NCBI RefSeq assembly: GCF_902859855.1
Contig: NZ_CADIKH010000027.1
Span: 39,102-103,101, forward strand
DNA: 64,000 nucleotides
Direction of reading: 5' to 3'
Origin: Paraburkholderia humisilvae
Lineage (GTDB): Bacteria; Pseudomonadota; Gammaproteobacteria; Burkholderiales; Burkholderiaceae
Of this stretch, positions 34,279 to 42,182 are shown in pieces. The position numbers and the translations under genes were made by a program. Below the pieces are notes generated by a model. It had not been told where the DNA came from. It did not search any database and saw only the letters and a list, made by a program, of their open reading frames with translations. Position 1 is the first letter of the stretch; each line of letters starts with the position of its first letter.

Positions 34279-34638
34279 TTACGGCTTTGCGATGTGCCAT
34301 ACCTCGCGGAAGCCGTCGCCAGCCGTGTCGCCCGGTTTCTTGTCGTCGGCAAAGCGGTAGAGCGGATGGCCCTTGTAGGCCCATTGCTTCGCGCCGTCGG
34401 CGCCGTTGATCACCGTCCAGTCTCCCATCGCCTTGTCGCCCGCGCTGGCTTGCGCGGCCGGCCACTTCTTCGCGCAGCCGCCGCTGCAGGTGCTCTGGCC
34501 CGGTGTCGTGTCCTTGTCGAACGTGTACAGCGTATAGCCTTCGGCGTCTACGAAACGGCCATCCATGGTCTTCGGCATGTCGGCGAATGCTGTCTGCGAG
34601 AGTGCGGCGGCAACGAGAAAAAGAAGAGTCTTGCGCAC
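34279..34638 (-). CDS. exported COG4315-type repeat protein
   Basis: A 119-residue secreted protein. I start it at the GTG at 34638 because AGGAG lies 7 nt upstream and a signal peptide begins at once (RKTLLFLVAAALSQTAFA). The mature part carries two copies of the short repeat typical of the lipoprotein_15/COG4315 family: GYTLYTFDKDTTPGQ with CSGGCAKKWPA, and GHPLYRFADDKKPGD. The two cysteines in CSGGC probably pair. Function is unknown. A longer start at 34725 is less likely because it would hide the signal peptide. Confidence 0.78.
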   Translation of the reverse strand: MRKTLLFLVAAALSQTAFADMPKTMDGRFVDAEGYTLYTFDKDTTPGQSTCSGGCAKKWPAAQASAGDKAMGDWTVINGADGAKQWAYKGHPLYRFADDKKPGDTAGDGFREVWHIAKP

Positions 34639-34898
34639 GATGCTGCTCCTGTTATGAACGTTGTGTGCTGGAGTGTCTGCGTTGAGTGATTGCGCATGAG
34701 CCGGGTTTCGGCCGCATGCGGGCAATAAACGAACGGCGGCGCATGATTATTCCGCGCATGTTCAATCGTTGCGCATGGCATCCGTCACCCACGATGACGC
34801 GAAAATTCAGCAGGACCGGGTGGACAAATACGAAACGCGTTAAATGATGTCAAGCGCGATTTTTTGCGACAGAAGCGGCATCTATGATCGTCGTGGTT

Positions 34899-34923
34899 CG
34901 TCAGATACGGAATCTGTCTGACG
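34899..34923. promoter_or_regulatory. overlapping inverted repeats upstream of the 38-residue peptide gene
   Basis: CGTCAGA (34899–34905) pairs with TCTGACG (34917–34923). Inside, CAGAT (34902–34906) also pairs with ATCTG (34912–34916), so two alternative dyads overlap. They lie 36 bp before the peptide start, so they could be an operator or a hairpin in the 5' leader. Confidence 0.4.
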
Positions 34924-34958
34924 GGCCGTTATTTAACTCGCTATTCAAAGGTATTCAA

Positions 34959-35075
34959 ATGCAAAAAATCGACCCTAACCAGTTGGCAAAATCGACCGTC
35001 GCAGGCGGCTGCAACAAGAGCAGCACCACGGTGAGCAACAACTTCAATAATGTGGTTCCGGTTTCGCGGCGCTAA
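34959..35075 (+). CDS. 38-residue peptide with double-glycine-type N-terminus
   Basis: A short gene from ATG 34959 to TAA 35073–35075, with AAAGG 7 nt upstream and a terminator hairpin 25 bp after the stop. The product starts MQKIDPNQLAKSTVAGG, which resembles the leader of double-glycine peptides, and continues CNKSSTTVSNNF, a polar Asn/Ser/Thr-rich stretch with one Cys, ending VSRR. No transporter, peptidase or modifying enzyme is adjacent. It could be a bacteriocin-like or signalling peptide, or only a conserved small protein. The base composition is lower in GC than in neighbouring genes. The ribosome site plus terminator make it likely to be expressed. Confidence 0.5.
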   Translation: MQKIDPNQLAKSTVAGGCNKSSTTVSNNFNNVVPVSRR

Positions 35076-35100
35076 ATACTGAGCTCGCGCGAAAGGTGAA

Positions 35101-35123
35101 AATGGCCCCGTCCGGGGCCATTT
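35101..35123 (+). terminator. hairpin terminator after the peptide gene
   Basis: Stem AATGGCCCC / GGGGCCATT with a GTCC loop, preceded by GAAA and followed by TTT. It suits termination of the peptide gene. It also lies 86 bp beyond the 3' end of ssrA on the other strand and could serve both. Confidence 0.7.
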
Positions 35124-35208
35124 GTGCGATTGATGTTGCCGCGGAAGATGCGCGCTTTACGCGCTTGCGTGCGCGGCTGTCGCATTGAAATGCGCGCGCG
35201 AAAAATGA

Positions 35209-35578
35209 TGGTGGAGGCGGCGGGAATCGAACCCGCGTCCAGTAGCGCTCTACGACCAGTTCTACATGTTTAGTTCTGTCATTTGATTTAACCGGAGCGA
35301 CGCGGACGAACACGCTGCGCTACAGCGATTCACTAGATTTTCGACCCTGATGTCGTGACGCCACCCGGGCTTAACTGACGTAAATGACCTCTGGCGGTAT
35401 TGCTACCGGTCTTGCGACGCTAGCCCGTCAGTGAGCCAGGCAGAGGACGGCGGCCCTTAGGCTGCCAGTGCGAACGTATCGTCGTTTGCAGTTACGTTTT
35501 TCCCATTGATTAACGAGGTGACGGGTCCTCGACATGCCCTGACCGCTTCGCAACCCCTGTCGAAACCAGGTCGCCCCC
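35209..35578 (-). ncRNA. ssrA: transfer-messenger RNA (tmRNA)
   Basis: About 370 nt on the minus strand. The 5' end reads GGGGGCGACCTGGTTTCGAC and the 3' end CGCCTCCACCA; GGGGGCG and CGCCTCC form the acceptor stem (one G-U). The T-arm GGTTCGATTCC is present. The resume codon starts a tag ORF at 35489–35457 encoding ANDDTFALAA and a TAA. tmRNA with SmpB rescues stalled ribosomes and tags the partial protein for proteolysis. Confidence 0.96.
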
Positions 35579-35589
35579 GCAGTAGGAAA

Positions 35590-35612
35590 GACCCACAACA
35601 CAAGTGTGGGTC
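35590..35612 (-). other. hairpin in the predicted 5' leader of pre-tmRNA
   Basis: GACCCACA (35590–35597) and TGTGGGTC (35605–35612) form an 8-bp stem with a 7-nt loop, 12 nt upstream of the mature tmRNA 5' end. If transcription starts at the promoter proposed at 35620–35648, this hairpin is in the leader removed by RNase P. Confidence 0.5.
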
Positions 35613-35619
35613 CAAGCTG

Positions 35620-35648
35620 ATTCTACAGTAGCGGGGGTGTCACGTCAC
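35620..35648 (-). promoter_or_regulatory. predicted ssrA promoter
   Basis: On the minus strand a TAGAAT -10 box (35625–35620) follows a GTGACG -35-like box (35648–35643) with a 17-bp spacer. It would start transcription about 35 nt before the mature 5' end of tmRNA, as expected for a processed precursor. Confidence 0.5.
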
Positions 35649-35712
35649 GGACATATCGACATCACGCGCCACGCGGCGCGACGAATCGCTCTGGCCGCCG
35701 ACCTTCGGGTGT

Positions 35713-36426
35713 TTAGCAGATGTCGCGTAACAACTGCTGCAGTTCCGCAGGCGATCGAACCACGTGCTTCGCGTGCCATTGCGTGGGCGGCAGGTCGTTA
35801 CCGCAATAGCCGTATGCGGCCGCGACGGTGACCATGCCGGCCGCAAATCCCGCCTGGACATCGCGCAGGTCGTCGCCGATATAGACGACCCGCTCAGGCG
35901 GCAAATTCAACTCCTTCGCTGCGTGCAGCAGCGGCGCCGGGTGCGGCTTCGAATGCGGCGTGGTGTCGCCGCTGACGACACACCCCGCGCGCGTGCCGAG
36001 TCCCAACTGGGCGACGAGCGGCTCGGTCAGTCGCGCGACCTTGTTGGTCACGATGCCCCAGCGCACGCGTCGCTCGTCGAGGTCGTCGAGGAGTTCGTCG
36101 ATACCGGGGAAGAGGGTTGTTTCGATGCAGAGGTCGGCTTCGTAGTTGGCGAGAAACTCGTCGCGCATCGACGCGAACTGATGGTCTTGCGGGCCGATGC
36201 CGAATCCGCCTGCCAGCAGGCCACGCGCACCCGCCGACGCGAGCGGCCGCAGCCGCTCGAGCGGCACCATGTCGAGCCCGCGCTCGTGACGCATCTTGTT
36301 GACGGCGGCGGCGAGGTCGGGGGCCGTGTCGGCAAGCGTGCCGTCGAGGTCGAACAAAATGCCCTGGCAGAGACCGACTGACGTGTCGTCGTCTTCGCGT
36401 TGCGGCAGAGGAGTGGGATCGCTCAT
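35713..36426 (-). CDS. gph: phosphoglycolate phosphatase, HAD family
   Basis: A 237-residue HAD hydrolase. Motif I is GILFDLDGTLADT (Asp26, Asp28), motif II lies in GIVTNK, motif III is the Lys in HSKPHPAPLLHA and motif IV is VYIGDDLRDVQAG. Gph removes phosphate from 2-phosphoglycolate, for example after DNA repair. It is directly downstream of ubiG (35 bp), the conserved ubiG–gph pairing of proteobacteria. The ATG at 36426 was chosen; one at 36441 would add five residues. Confidence 0.9.
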   Translation of the reverse strand: MSDPTPLPQREDDDTSVGLCQGILFDLDGTLADTAPDLAAAVNKMRHERGLDMVPLERLRPLASAGARGLLAGGFGIGPQDHQFASMRDEFLANYEADLCIETTLFPGIDELLDDLDERRVRWGIVTNKVARLTEPLVAQLGLGTRAGCVVSGDTTPHSKPHPAPLLHAAKELNLPPERVVYIGDDLRDVQAGFAAGMVTVAAAYGYCGNDLPPTQWHAKHVVRSPAELQQLLRDIC

Positions 36427-36461
36427 GAAGATGCGGGGCAAGGGTTGTTCAGGCGCCGCGA

Positions 36462-37166
36462 TCAGGCATCGCGACGGCAGGCAAGCATATAGTTCACGCT
36501 CGTGTCGGATGACAGCGCGAAGTGCTTGCCAAGCGGGTGATAAACGACACCCTTGATCTCCGTCGTGGTCAGGCCCGCGGCGCGCACAAAGCCGGCCAGT
36601 TCGGACGGACGGATAAAGCGGGCGTAGTCGTGCGTGCCTCGCGGCAGCATCCGCGCGATGTACTCGGCGCCAATCACGGCGAACAGGTACGACTTCACGT
36701 TGCGGTTCAGCGTCGAGAAGAACACCCAGCCGCCGGGTTTCACGAGCGTCTTGCAGGCCGCAACGATTTGCGATGGGTCCGGCACGTGCTCGAGCATTTC
36801 CATGCAGGTGACGACGTCGAAGCTCGCCGGCTCGCGTGCGGCCAGCGCCTCGGCGGCGATTTCTTCATATTCGACGGTAATGCCGCTTTCCAGGCTATGC
36901 AGGTCGGCCACGCCGAGCGCTTCATGGGAGAGGTCGACGCCCTTCACCGACGCGCCCAGTTGCGCCATTGACTCGGACAGGATCCCGCCGCCGCAGCCGA
37001 TATCGAGCACGCGCTTGCCGGCAAGATGCGCATGCCCGTCGATCCAGCCGAGCCGCACAGGGTTCAATTCATGAAGCGGTTTGAATTCGGCATTGGGGTC
37101 CCACCACCGGTGCGCGAGATCACTGAATTTCTGCAGTTCGTGGGGATCGGCATTGGTCATGTTCAT
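36462..37166 (-). CDS. ubiG: ubiquinone biosynthesis O-methyltransferase UbiG
   Basis: A 234-residue SAM methyltransferase performing both O-methylations of ubiquinone synthesis. It has the characteristic HRWWDPNAEFKPLHELNPVRL N-terminus, motif I RVLDIGCGGGILSESMA, CMEMLEHVPDP and the membrane-associated RNVKSYLFAVIGAEYI region. It is in one transcript with gph and lies downstream of the OmpA-family gene, separated by a terminator. Confidence 0.94.
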   Translation of the reverse strand: MNMTNADPHELQKFSDLAHRWWDPNAEFKPLHELNPVRLGWIDGHAHLAGKRVLDIGCGGGILSESMAQLGASVKGVDLSHEALGVADLHSLESGITVEYEEIAAEALAAREPASFDVVTCMEMLEHVPDPSQIVAACKTLVKPGGWVFFSTLNRNVKSYLFAVIGAEYIARMLPRGTHDYARFIRPSELAGFVRAAGLTTTEIKGVVYHPLGKHFALSSDTSVNYMLACRRDA

Positions 37167-37324
37167 GCGGCCTTGATGGCGGATGAGCAGGTCAACGAAG
37201 ACAAGCCCTGAGTATATAGGTCACCGCCAGACGCAGCAAAAAGCCCGCCCGATGCGCCCGCCGATCGTCCCCGGGGGGCGCTCGCCAGCCGGACCCGTGT
37301 CCCGTGGCGGTGCGCATCACATTG

Positions 37325-37355
37325 GATAAAAAAAGCCCCGCCGTAGCGGGGCTTT
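37325..37355 (-). terminator. intrinsic terminator of the OmpA-family gene
   Basis: A 10-bp stem AAAGCCCCGC / GCGGGGCTTT with a 4-nt loop; on the minus strand it is followed by a run of seven T. It lies 21 bp after the stop of the OmpA-family gene. Confidence 0.9.
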
Positions 37356-37376
37356 GATACTGCGGTAATTTGACGC

Positions 37377-38024
37377 TTACTGCTTCGCGGTACCGACCAC
37401 TTCGACTTCCACGCGGCGATCCGGTGCGAGGCAGGCGATAAGTGCTTTGCGGTTCTTCTGGTTGCAGCCCGTCGTGACCGGGTCGCGCTTGCCCTTGCCT
37501 TCCGTGTAGATACGGTTGGCGTCGACGCCCTTGCTGACGAGGTACGCCTTCACAGCTTGAGCACGGCGCAGCGACAGACGGTCGTTGTACGCGACCGAAC
37601 CGATACGGTCGGTGTAGCCCGTTGCGACCACCACTTCGAGGTTCAGGCCCTGGATACGCGTTGCCAGTTCATCCAGTTTTTCCTTGCCAGCCGGCTTCAG
37701 GATAGCCTTGTCGAAGTCGAACAGCGTGTCAGCCTGATAGGTAATCTTTTGGCTCGTGATAGCCGGAGCGACCGGCGCCGGTGCCGGCGGGGTCGGAGCC
37801 TGTGCGACGAGTGCGCCGTCGCACTTTGCATTAGCCGTTGCCGGCGTCCAGAACGCGTCGCGCCAGCAAAGCTCGTTCGTGCCGTTCATCCACACGTATT
37901 CGCCGGTGCCGTTCACCCAGTTGTCGTTAACAGCCTGTCGCGACGCCGGCACCGACTGTGCCGACGCCGATGCAGCCATCACTGCGGTAGCTGCAATGAA
38001 CGCGAGCTTTGAAAGTTTATTCAT
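37377..38024 (-). CDS. OmpA-family outer membrane protein
   Basis: A 215-residue exported protein: a signal peptide to ASASAQ, a short N-terminal region with two Cys-containing stretches (YVWMNGTNELCWRDAFW, NAKCDG), a Pro/Ala linker (about 74–90), then an OmpA C-terminal peptidoglycan-binding domain from about 95 (LFDFDKAILKPAGKEKLDEL, VATGYTDRIGS, NDRLSLRRAQAVKAYL, GKGKRDPV). There is no eight-stranded barrel, so it anchors the envelope to peptidoglycan without a pore. GAGGAG precedes the ATG. It has its own extended -10 promoter and strong terminator, consistent with high expression. Confidence 0.9.
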   Translation of the reverse strand: MNKLSKLAFIAATAVMAASASAQSVPASRQAVNDNWVNGTGEYVWMNGTNELCWRDAFWTPATANAKCDGALVAQAPTPPAPAPVAPAITSQKITYQADTLFDFDKAILKPAGKEKLDELATRIQGLNLEVVVATGYTDRIGSVAYNDRLSLRRAQAVKAYLVSKGVDANRIYTEGKGKRDPVTTGCNQKNRKALIACLAPDRRVEVEVVGTAKQ

Positions 38025-38094
38025 ATTTCTCCTCTCGAAATTGAGATTACCGCAGGTTTACTGCGAGCTTGTTGACTTTAGACACGTCATACAT

Positions 38095-38150
38095 TGCTCG
38101 AAGTATAACATCGGTGCGGAACAAAAGACGCGCTGTCTAGACTTCGAGCA
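38095..38150. repeat. inverted repeat flanking the promoter of the OmpA-family gene
   Basis: TGCTCGAAGT (38095–38104) and ACTTCGAGCA (38141–38150) are perfect 10-bp inverted arms 36 bp apart. Outside them AGACAC (38080–38085) and GTGTCT (38151–38156) also pair. The left arm overlaps the -10 box and the right arm lies upstream of the -35 region. Confidence 0.6.
38102..38110 (-). promoter_or_regulatory. extended -10 promoter of the OmpA-family gene
   Basis: On the minus strand TGTTATACT fits an extended -10 (TG-N-TATACT). It predicts a transcript start near 38095 and a leader of about 70 nt ending in GAGGAG before the start codon. No good -35 is present, as is common with extended -10 promoters. 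Confidence 0.5.
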
Positions 38151-38326
38151 GTGTCTGACTTTGTGCGTTGGCATTTTGCCATATCGTTCCCTTCCGACGA
38201 TAAAAAAATCCCTCCCCTATATCCAGCCTCGTTCGAATGTGGTGCATGCGCAACAAAAGCCGCGCCGCGCCTGGCTCGGCGGGAAGCAGAGCAGAAATCG
38301 GACCTGCCGATTGATGCGAAAACGGA

Positions 38327-38388
38327 TGCAAATGCGTAGGTGCAAATGCGGGTGCAAATAGGGATGCAAATGCGGGTGCAAGCGCGAG
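38327..38388. repeat. tandem 12-mer repeats upstream of gyrA
   Basis: Five adjacent units: TGCAAATGCGTAGG (14 nt), TGCAAATGCGGG, TGCAAATAGGGA, TGCAAATGCGGG and TGCAAGCGCGAG. The unit spacing is slightly over one helical turn. The array ends about 220 bp before gyrA. Confidence 0.75.
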
Positions 38389-38611
38389 TATAAGACGGTG
38401 GCCGAAGCCGTTCCCGCACATCTCACTAATAGGTATACACAGGTCGGAGGCGCGGTTGCGCCGCATGGTAGAATCGCGTGATGCGCTGAGATCGCGGCGC
38501 CGCCGCGGGGTCCCATTTTACAGTTTTCTTTCGAAACCTGAACTGCGCGAAAACGGCAGGAAACTGCACCGTGAACGTCAGTTGGGCCGCCGCATGTAAA
38601 CGACACGGACA

Positions 38612-41257
38612 ATGGATCAATTCGCCAAAGAGACTCTGCCAATCTCCCTAGAGGAGGAAATGCGCCGCTCGTACATCGAGTACGCGATGAGCGTGATCGT
38701 AGGGCGCGCGCTTCCCGATGTCCGCGACGGCCTGAAGCCGGTGCACCGCCGCGTGCTGTTCGCGATGCACGAGCTGAACAACGACTGGAACCGCCCGTAC
38801 AAGAAGTCGGCGCGTATCGTCGGCGACGTCATCGGTAAATATCACCCGCACGGCGACACCGCGGTGTACGACACGATCGTCCGGATGGCGCAGGACTTCT
38901 CGCTGCGCTACATGCTGGTCGACGGGCAGGGCAATTTCGGTTCGGTCGACGGCGACAACGCCGCGGCGATGCGGTACACCGAAATCCGCATGGCGAAGAT
39001 CGGCCACGAACTGCTCGCCGACATCGACAAGGAAACGGTCGATTTCCAGCCGAACTACGACGGCAGCGAAAACGAGCCCGCCATTCTCCCGGCGCGCATC
39101 CCGAACCTGCTGATCAACGGCTCGTCCGGCATTGCGGTCGGCATGGCGACCAATATCCCGCCGCACAACCTGAACGAGATCGTCGACGCTTGCCAGCATC
39201 TGCTGAAGAACCCGGAAGCGACGCTCGATGAACTGATCGAGATCGTGCCCGCGCCGGATTTCCCGACCGCCGGCATCATCTACGGCGTGTCTGGCGTGCG
39301 CGACGGCTACCGCACCGGGCGTGGCCGCGTCGTGATGCGCGCGCTCACGCACTTCGAGGAAATCGACCGCGGCCAGCGCATGGCGATCATCGTCGACGAG
39401 CTGCCGTATCAGGTGAACAAGCGCTCGCTTCTCGAGCGCATCGCCGAGCTCGTCAACGAGAAGAAGCTCGAAGGCATCTCGGACATCCGCGACGAGTCCG
39501 ACAAGAGCGGCATGCGCGTGGTGATCGAGTTGAAGCGCGGCGAAGTGCCGGAAGTCATTCTCAATAACCTGTACAAGGCGACGCAGCTGCAGGACACCTT
39601 CGGCATGAACATGGTCGCGCTCGTCGACGGCCAGCCGAAGCTGCTGAATCTGAAGGAAATGCTGTCGCATTTCCTGTCGCATCGCCGCGAGGTGCTGACG
39701 CGGCGCACGATCTACGAACTGCGCAAGGCGCGCGAACGTGGCCACGTGCTCGAAGGTCTCGCGGTCGCGTTGGCGAACATCGACGAGTTCATCAGTATCA
39801 TCAAGGCCGCGCCGACGCCGCCGATCGCGAAGCAGGAGCTGATGGCCCGCTCGTGGGATTCGTCGCTGGTGCGCGAAATGCTGCAGCGCGCCGAAGCCGA
39901 AAACGCGGCCGCGGGCGGTCGCGAAGCCTATCGTCCGGAAGGGTTGAATCCGTCATTCGGCATGCAGGCCGACGGCCTGTACCACCTGTCCGACACGCAG
40001 GCTCAGGAAATCCTGCAAATGCGCCTGCAGCGCCTGACCGGCCTCGAGCAGGACAAGATCATCAGCGAATATCGCGAGGTCATGGCGCAGATCGCCGACC
40101 TGCTCGACATCCTCGCGAAACCCGAACGCATTGCTAGCATCATCTTCGACGAACTCACCTCGATCAAGGGCGAATTTGGCGACAAACGTCGCTCAAAGAT
40201 CGAAATGAATGCGACCGAGCTGAACACCGAAGACCTGATCACGCCGCAGGACATGGTCGTGACGATGTCGCACACCGGTTATGTGAAATCGCAGCCGTTG
40301 TCGGAATATCGGGCCCAGAAGCGCGGAGGTCGCGGCAAACAGGCGACGTCGATGAAGGAAGACGACTGGATCGACGCGCTCTTTATCGCGAACACGCACG
40401 ATCACATCCTGTGCTTCTCGAACCGCGGGCGCGTCTACTGGGTGAAGGTCTACGAAGTGCCGCAAGGTTCACGCAATTCGCGCGGCCGGCCGATCGTCAA
40501 CATGTTCCCGCTGCAGGAAGGGGAGAAGATCACCGTGGTCCTGCCGGTCAAGGAGTTCTCGGCGGACAAGTACGTGTTTATGGCGACGGCGCTCGGCACG
40601 GTCAAGAAAACCCCGCTCGAGCAGTTCAGCCGGCCGCTGCGCAAAGGGATCATCGCGGTCGGTCTCGACGACGGCGATTACCTGATCGGCGCGGCGATCA
40701 CGGACGGCGAGCATGACGTGATGCTGTTCTCCGATTCGGGTAAGGCGGTGCGTTTCGATGAAAACGACGTGCGGCCGATGGGACGCGAAGCGCGCGGCGT
40801 ACGCGGCATGCAACTCGACGAAGGGCAGCAGGTCATCGCGCTGCTCGTTGCCGGCGATGAGCAGCAGTCGGTGCTGACCGCAACCGAAAACGGTTACGGC
40901 AAGCGCACGCCGATCGCCGAATACACGCGCCACGGCCGTGGCACGAAAGGAATGATTGCAATCCAGACGTCGGAGCGTAACGGCAAGGTGGTCGCCGCGA
41001 CGCTCGTCGACCAGGAGGCGCAGATCATGCTGATCACCGACACCGGCGTGCTGATCCGCACGCGCGTATCGGAGATCCGTGAAATGGGCCGTGCGACGCA
41101 AGGTGTTACACTCATCAGCCTTGATGAAGGCACCAAGCTTTCCGGTCTGCAGCATATTGCCGAGGCGGAAGCCGATGTAGACGTCGACGCCGACAATGGC
41201 AACCATGGCGGCGGTGATGACCACGGTCCTGACGGCGACGCAGGCGTGTCGGCCTGA
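38612..41257 (+). CDS. gyrA: DNA gyrase subunit A
   Basis: An 881-residue type IIA topoisomerase subunit that cuts and reseals DNA. The catalytic Tyr122 is in AAMRYTEIRM. The quinolone-determining region reads KYHPHGDTAVYD with Thr83 and Asp87; Thr at 83 is the natural residue in this group of bacteria as far as I know. The GyrA box is QKRGGRG (about 570), and six beta-propeller blades follow. The tail is an Asp/Gly/His-rich low-complexity stretch. The ribosome site is weak (CGGAC). The gene heads the long plus-strand block. Confidence 0.96.
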   Translation: MDQFAKETLPISLEEEMRRSYIEYAMSVIVGRALPDVRDGLKPVHRRVLFAMHELNNDWNRPYKKSARIVGDVIGKYHPHGDTAVYDTIVRMAQDFSLRYMLVDGQGNFGSVDGDNAAAMRYTEIRMAKIGHELLADIDKETVDFQPNYDGSENEPAILPARIPNLLINGSSGIAVGMATNIPPHNLNEIVDACQHLLKNPEATLDELIEIVPAPDFPTAGIIYGVSGVRDGYRTGRGRVVMRALTHFEEIDRGQRMAIIVDELPYQVNKRSLLERIAELVNEKKLEGISDIRDESDKSGMRVVIELKRGEVPEVILNNLYKATQLQDTFGMNMVALVDGQPKLLNLKEMLSHFLSHRREVLTRRTIYELRKARERGHVLEGLAVALANIDEFISIIKAAPTPPIAKQELMARSWDSSLVREMLQRAEAENAAAGGREAYRPEGLNPSFGMQADGLYHLSDTQAQEILQMRLQRLTGLEQDKIISEYREVMAQIADLLDILAKPERIASIIFDELTSIKGEFGDKRRSKIEMNATELNTEDLITPQDMVVTMSHTGYVKSQPLSEYRAQKRGGRGKQATSMKEDDWIDALFIANTHDHILCFSNRGRVYWVKVYEVPQGSRNSRGRPIVNMFPLQEGEKITVVLPVKEFSADKYVFMATALGTVKKTPLEQFSRPLRKGIIAVGLDDGDYLIGAAITDGEHDVMLFSDSGKAVRFDENDVRPMGREARGVRGMQLDEGQQVIALLVAGDEQQSVLTATENGYGKRTPIAEYTRHGRGTKGMIAIQTSERNGKVVAATLVDQEAQIMLITDTGVLIRTRVSEIREMGRATQGVTLISLDEGTKLSGLQHIAEAEADVDVDADNGNHGGGDDHGPDGDAGVSA

Positions 41258-41393
41258 TTCCCCGGTCTGAACCGTTCGGATGCTTTCCTTGTAACCAGTA
41301 TGAATCGCACGCGCGTGAGCCGGCGCATCGGATAGACCGATGCCCGGATCCGCGCGGCGGGCATGTGAATCAAATTTCTCTTAGGGAGTAGTG

Positions 41394-42026
41394 ATGCAAA
41401 ATCGATTCAAACTGTGGATGATGCTGGCCGCTTTCGTGCCGACCTTCGCGATGGCGCAGGCGCTGCAGAACCAGCAGCCGGCCGCGCCGGGAGCGGGCGC
41501 TCCCGCGGCGCCGATTGCCGCGCCGGTCGATCCGGCCAAGCAGGCCGCGATCAAGGATCTGCTCGCCGCGATCGACGCGCAGAAGCTGGTCGGCGCGATC
41601 GGCAACAGCGCGCAAATGCAGGCGAAGCAGCTCGTGCCGGCCATCCTGTCGGACGCGCTGTCCGAGAACAAGACGATGACGGACAAGCAGAAGCAGGCAT
41701 CGGTGCCGACGCTGCAGAAGAACGCGGTGCCGAAGCTGGTTGATTCCGCGGGCCAGGTGTTCGCGACCGACGCGTTCCGTCAGGATGCGATGCAAGCGCA
41801 GTACGACGCGTATGCGAAGTACTACTCGACGCAGGAAATCAAGGATCTGACCGCGTTCTACAACAGCCCGACCGGCCGCAAGTTCATCCAGGTGCAAGAC
41901 CAGGTGGGCCGCGACGTCGTGAACGGTCTGATGCAGAAGTACATGCCGCAATCGATCAAGGCAACCCGCGACCAGGCAGACAAGGAAGTTGCTTCGGTCT
42001 CGTCGGCCAAGCCGGGCACCAAGTAA
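41394..42026 (+). CDS. exported DUF2059 protein
   Basis: A 210-residue protein with a signal peptide ending MAQA and a short Ala/Pro-rich linker (about 20–45), then the DUF2059 helical domain (AIKDLLAAIDAQKLVGAI, AKYYSTQEIKDLTAFYNSPTGRKF). The family is periplasmic and its function is not established. GGAG 5 nt before the ATG at 41394 supports this start over a GTG one codon upstream. It is followed by a very strong terminator. Confidence 0.85.
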   Translation: MQNRFKLWMMLAAFVPTFAMAQALQNQQPAAPGAGAPAAPIAAPVDPAKQAAIKDLLAAIDAQKLVGAIGNSAQMQAKQLVPAILSDALSENKTMTDKQKQASVPTLQKNAVPKLVDSAGQVFATDAFRQDAMQAQYDAYAKYYSTQEIKDLTAFYNSPTGRKFIQVQDQVGRDVVNGLMQKYMPQSIKATRDQADKEVASVSSAKPGTK

Positions 42027-42082
42027 GCGGTAGCGTGAGCTGACGGCGGGCCGCCGGCGTGGCGGGTTCCCGGCGTCGATGC

Positions 42083-42128
42083 GATAATGGCTGTTTGCGC
42101 AAGGGCGCGGACGGCCATTATCTTTTTT
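42083..42128 (+). terminator. long intrinsic terminator between the DUF2059 gene and serC
   Basis: An 18-bp stem (42083–42100 with 42105–42122, three G-U pairs) with an AAGG loop is followed by six T (42123–42128). It lies 56 bp after the DUF2059 gene and 54 bp before serC. It most simply ends the upstream gene; a serC leader attenuator is the alternative. Confidence 0.88.
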
Positions 42129-42182
42129 GCGTGCGATTTCGGTCTTTTTACCTTCCGCGCGCCCGTTTCCGGAATTCTCTCA

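Larger units (their letters stand above)
38025..38611. other. intergenic region between the OmpA-family gene and gyrA
   Basis: A 587-bp gene-free region between divergent genes. It holds the promoter and flanking inverted repeat of the OmpA-family gene at its left end (listed separately), 12-mer repeats at 38327–38388, and the gyrA leader. No further gene is visible; open frames here have no ribosome sites and poor codon use. I cannot place the gyrA promoter with confidence; GTATAAGAC at 38397–38405 and TATACAC at about 38434 are possible -10 elements. Confidence 0.55.

Noticed and set aside
34884..35075. Longer start for the 38-residue peptide (63 codons)
   Set aside because: The upstream part spans the dyad and has no ribosome site; AAAGG is correctly placed for the ATG at 34959.
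38327..38388. CRISPR array
   Set aside because: The units are 12 nt, adjacent and without spacers; there are no cas genes in the window.
38854..38866. Thr83 in GyrA as a quinolone-resistance mutation
   Set aside because: Thr at this position is, as far as I know, the natural residue in this group of bacteria; sequence alone gives no reason to call it acquired.
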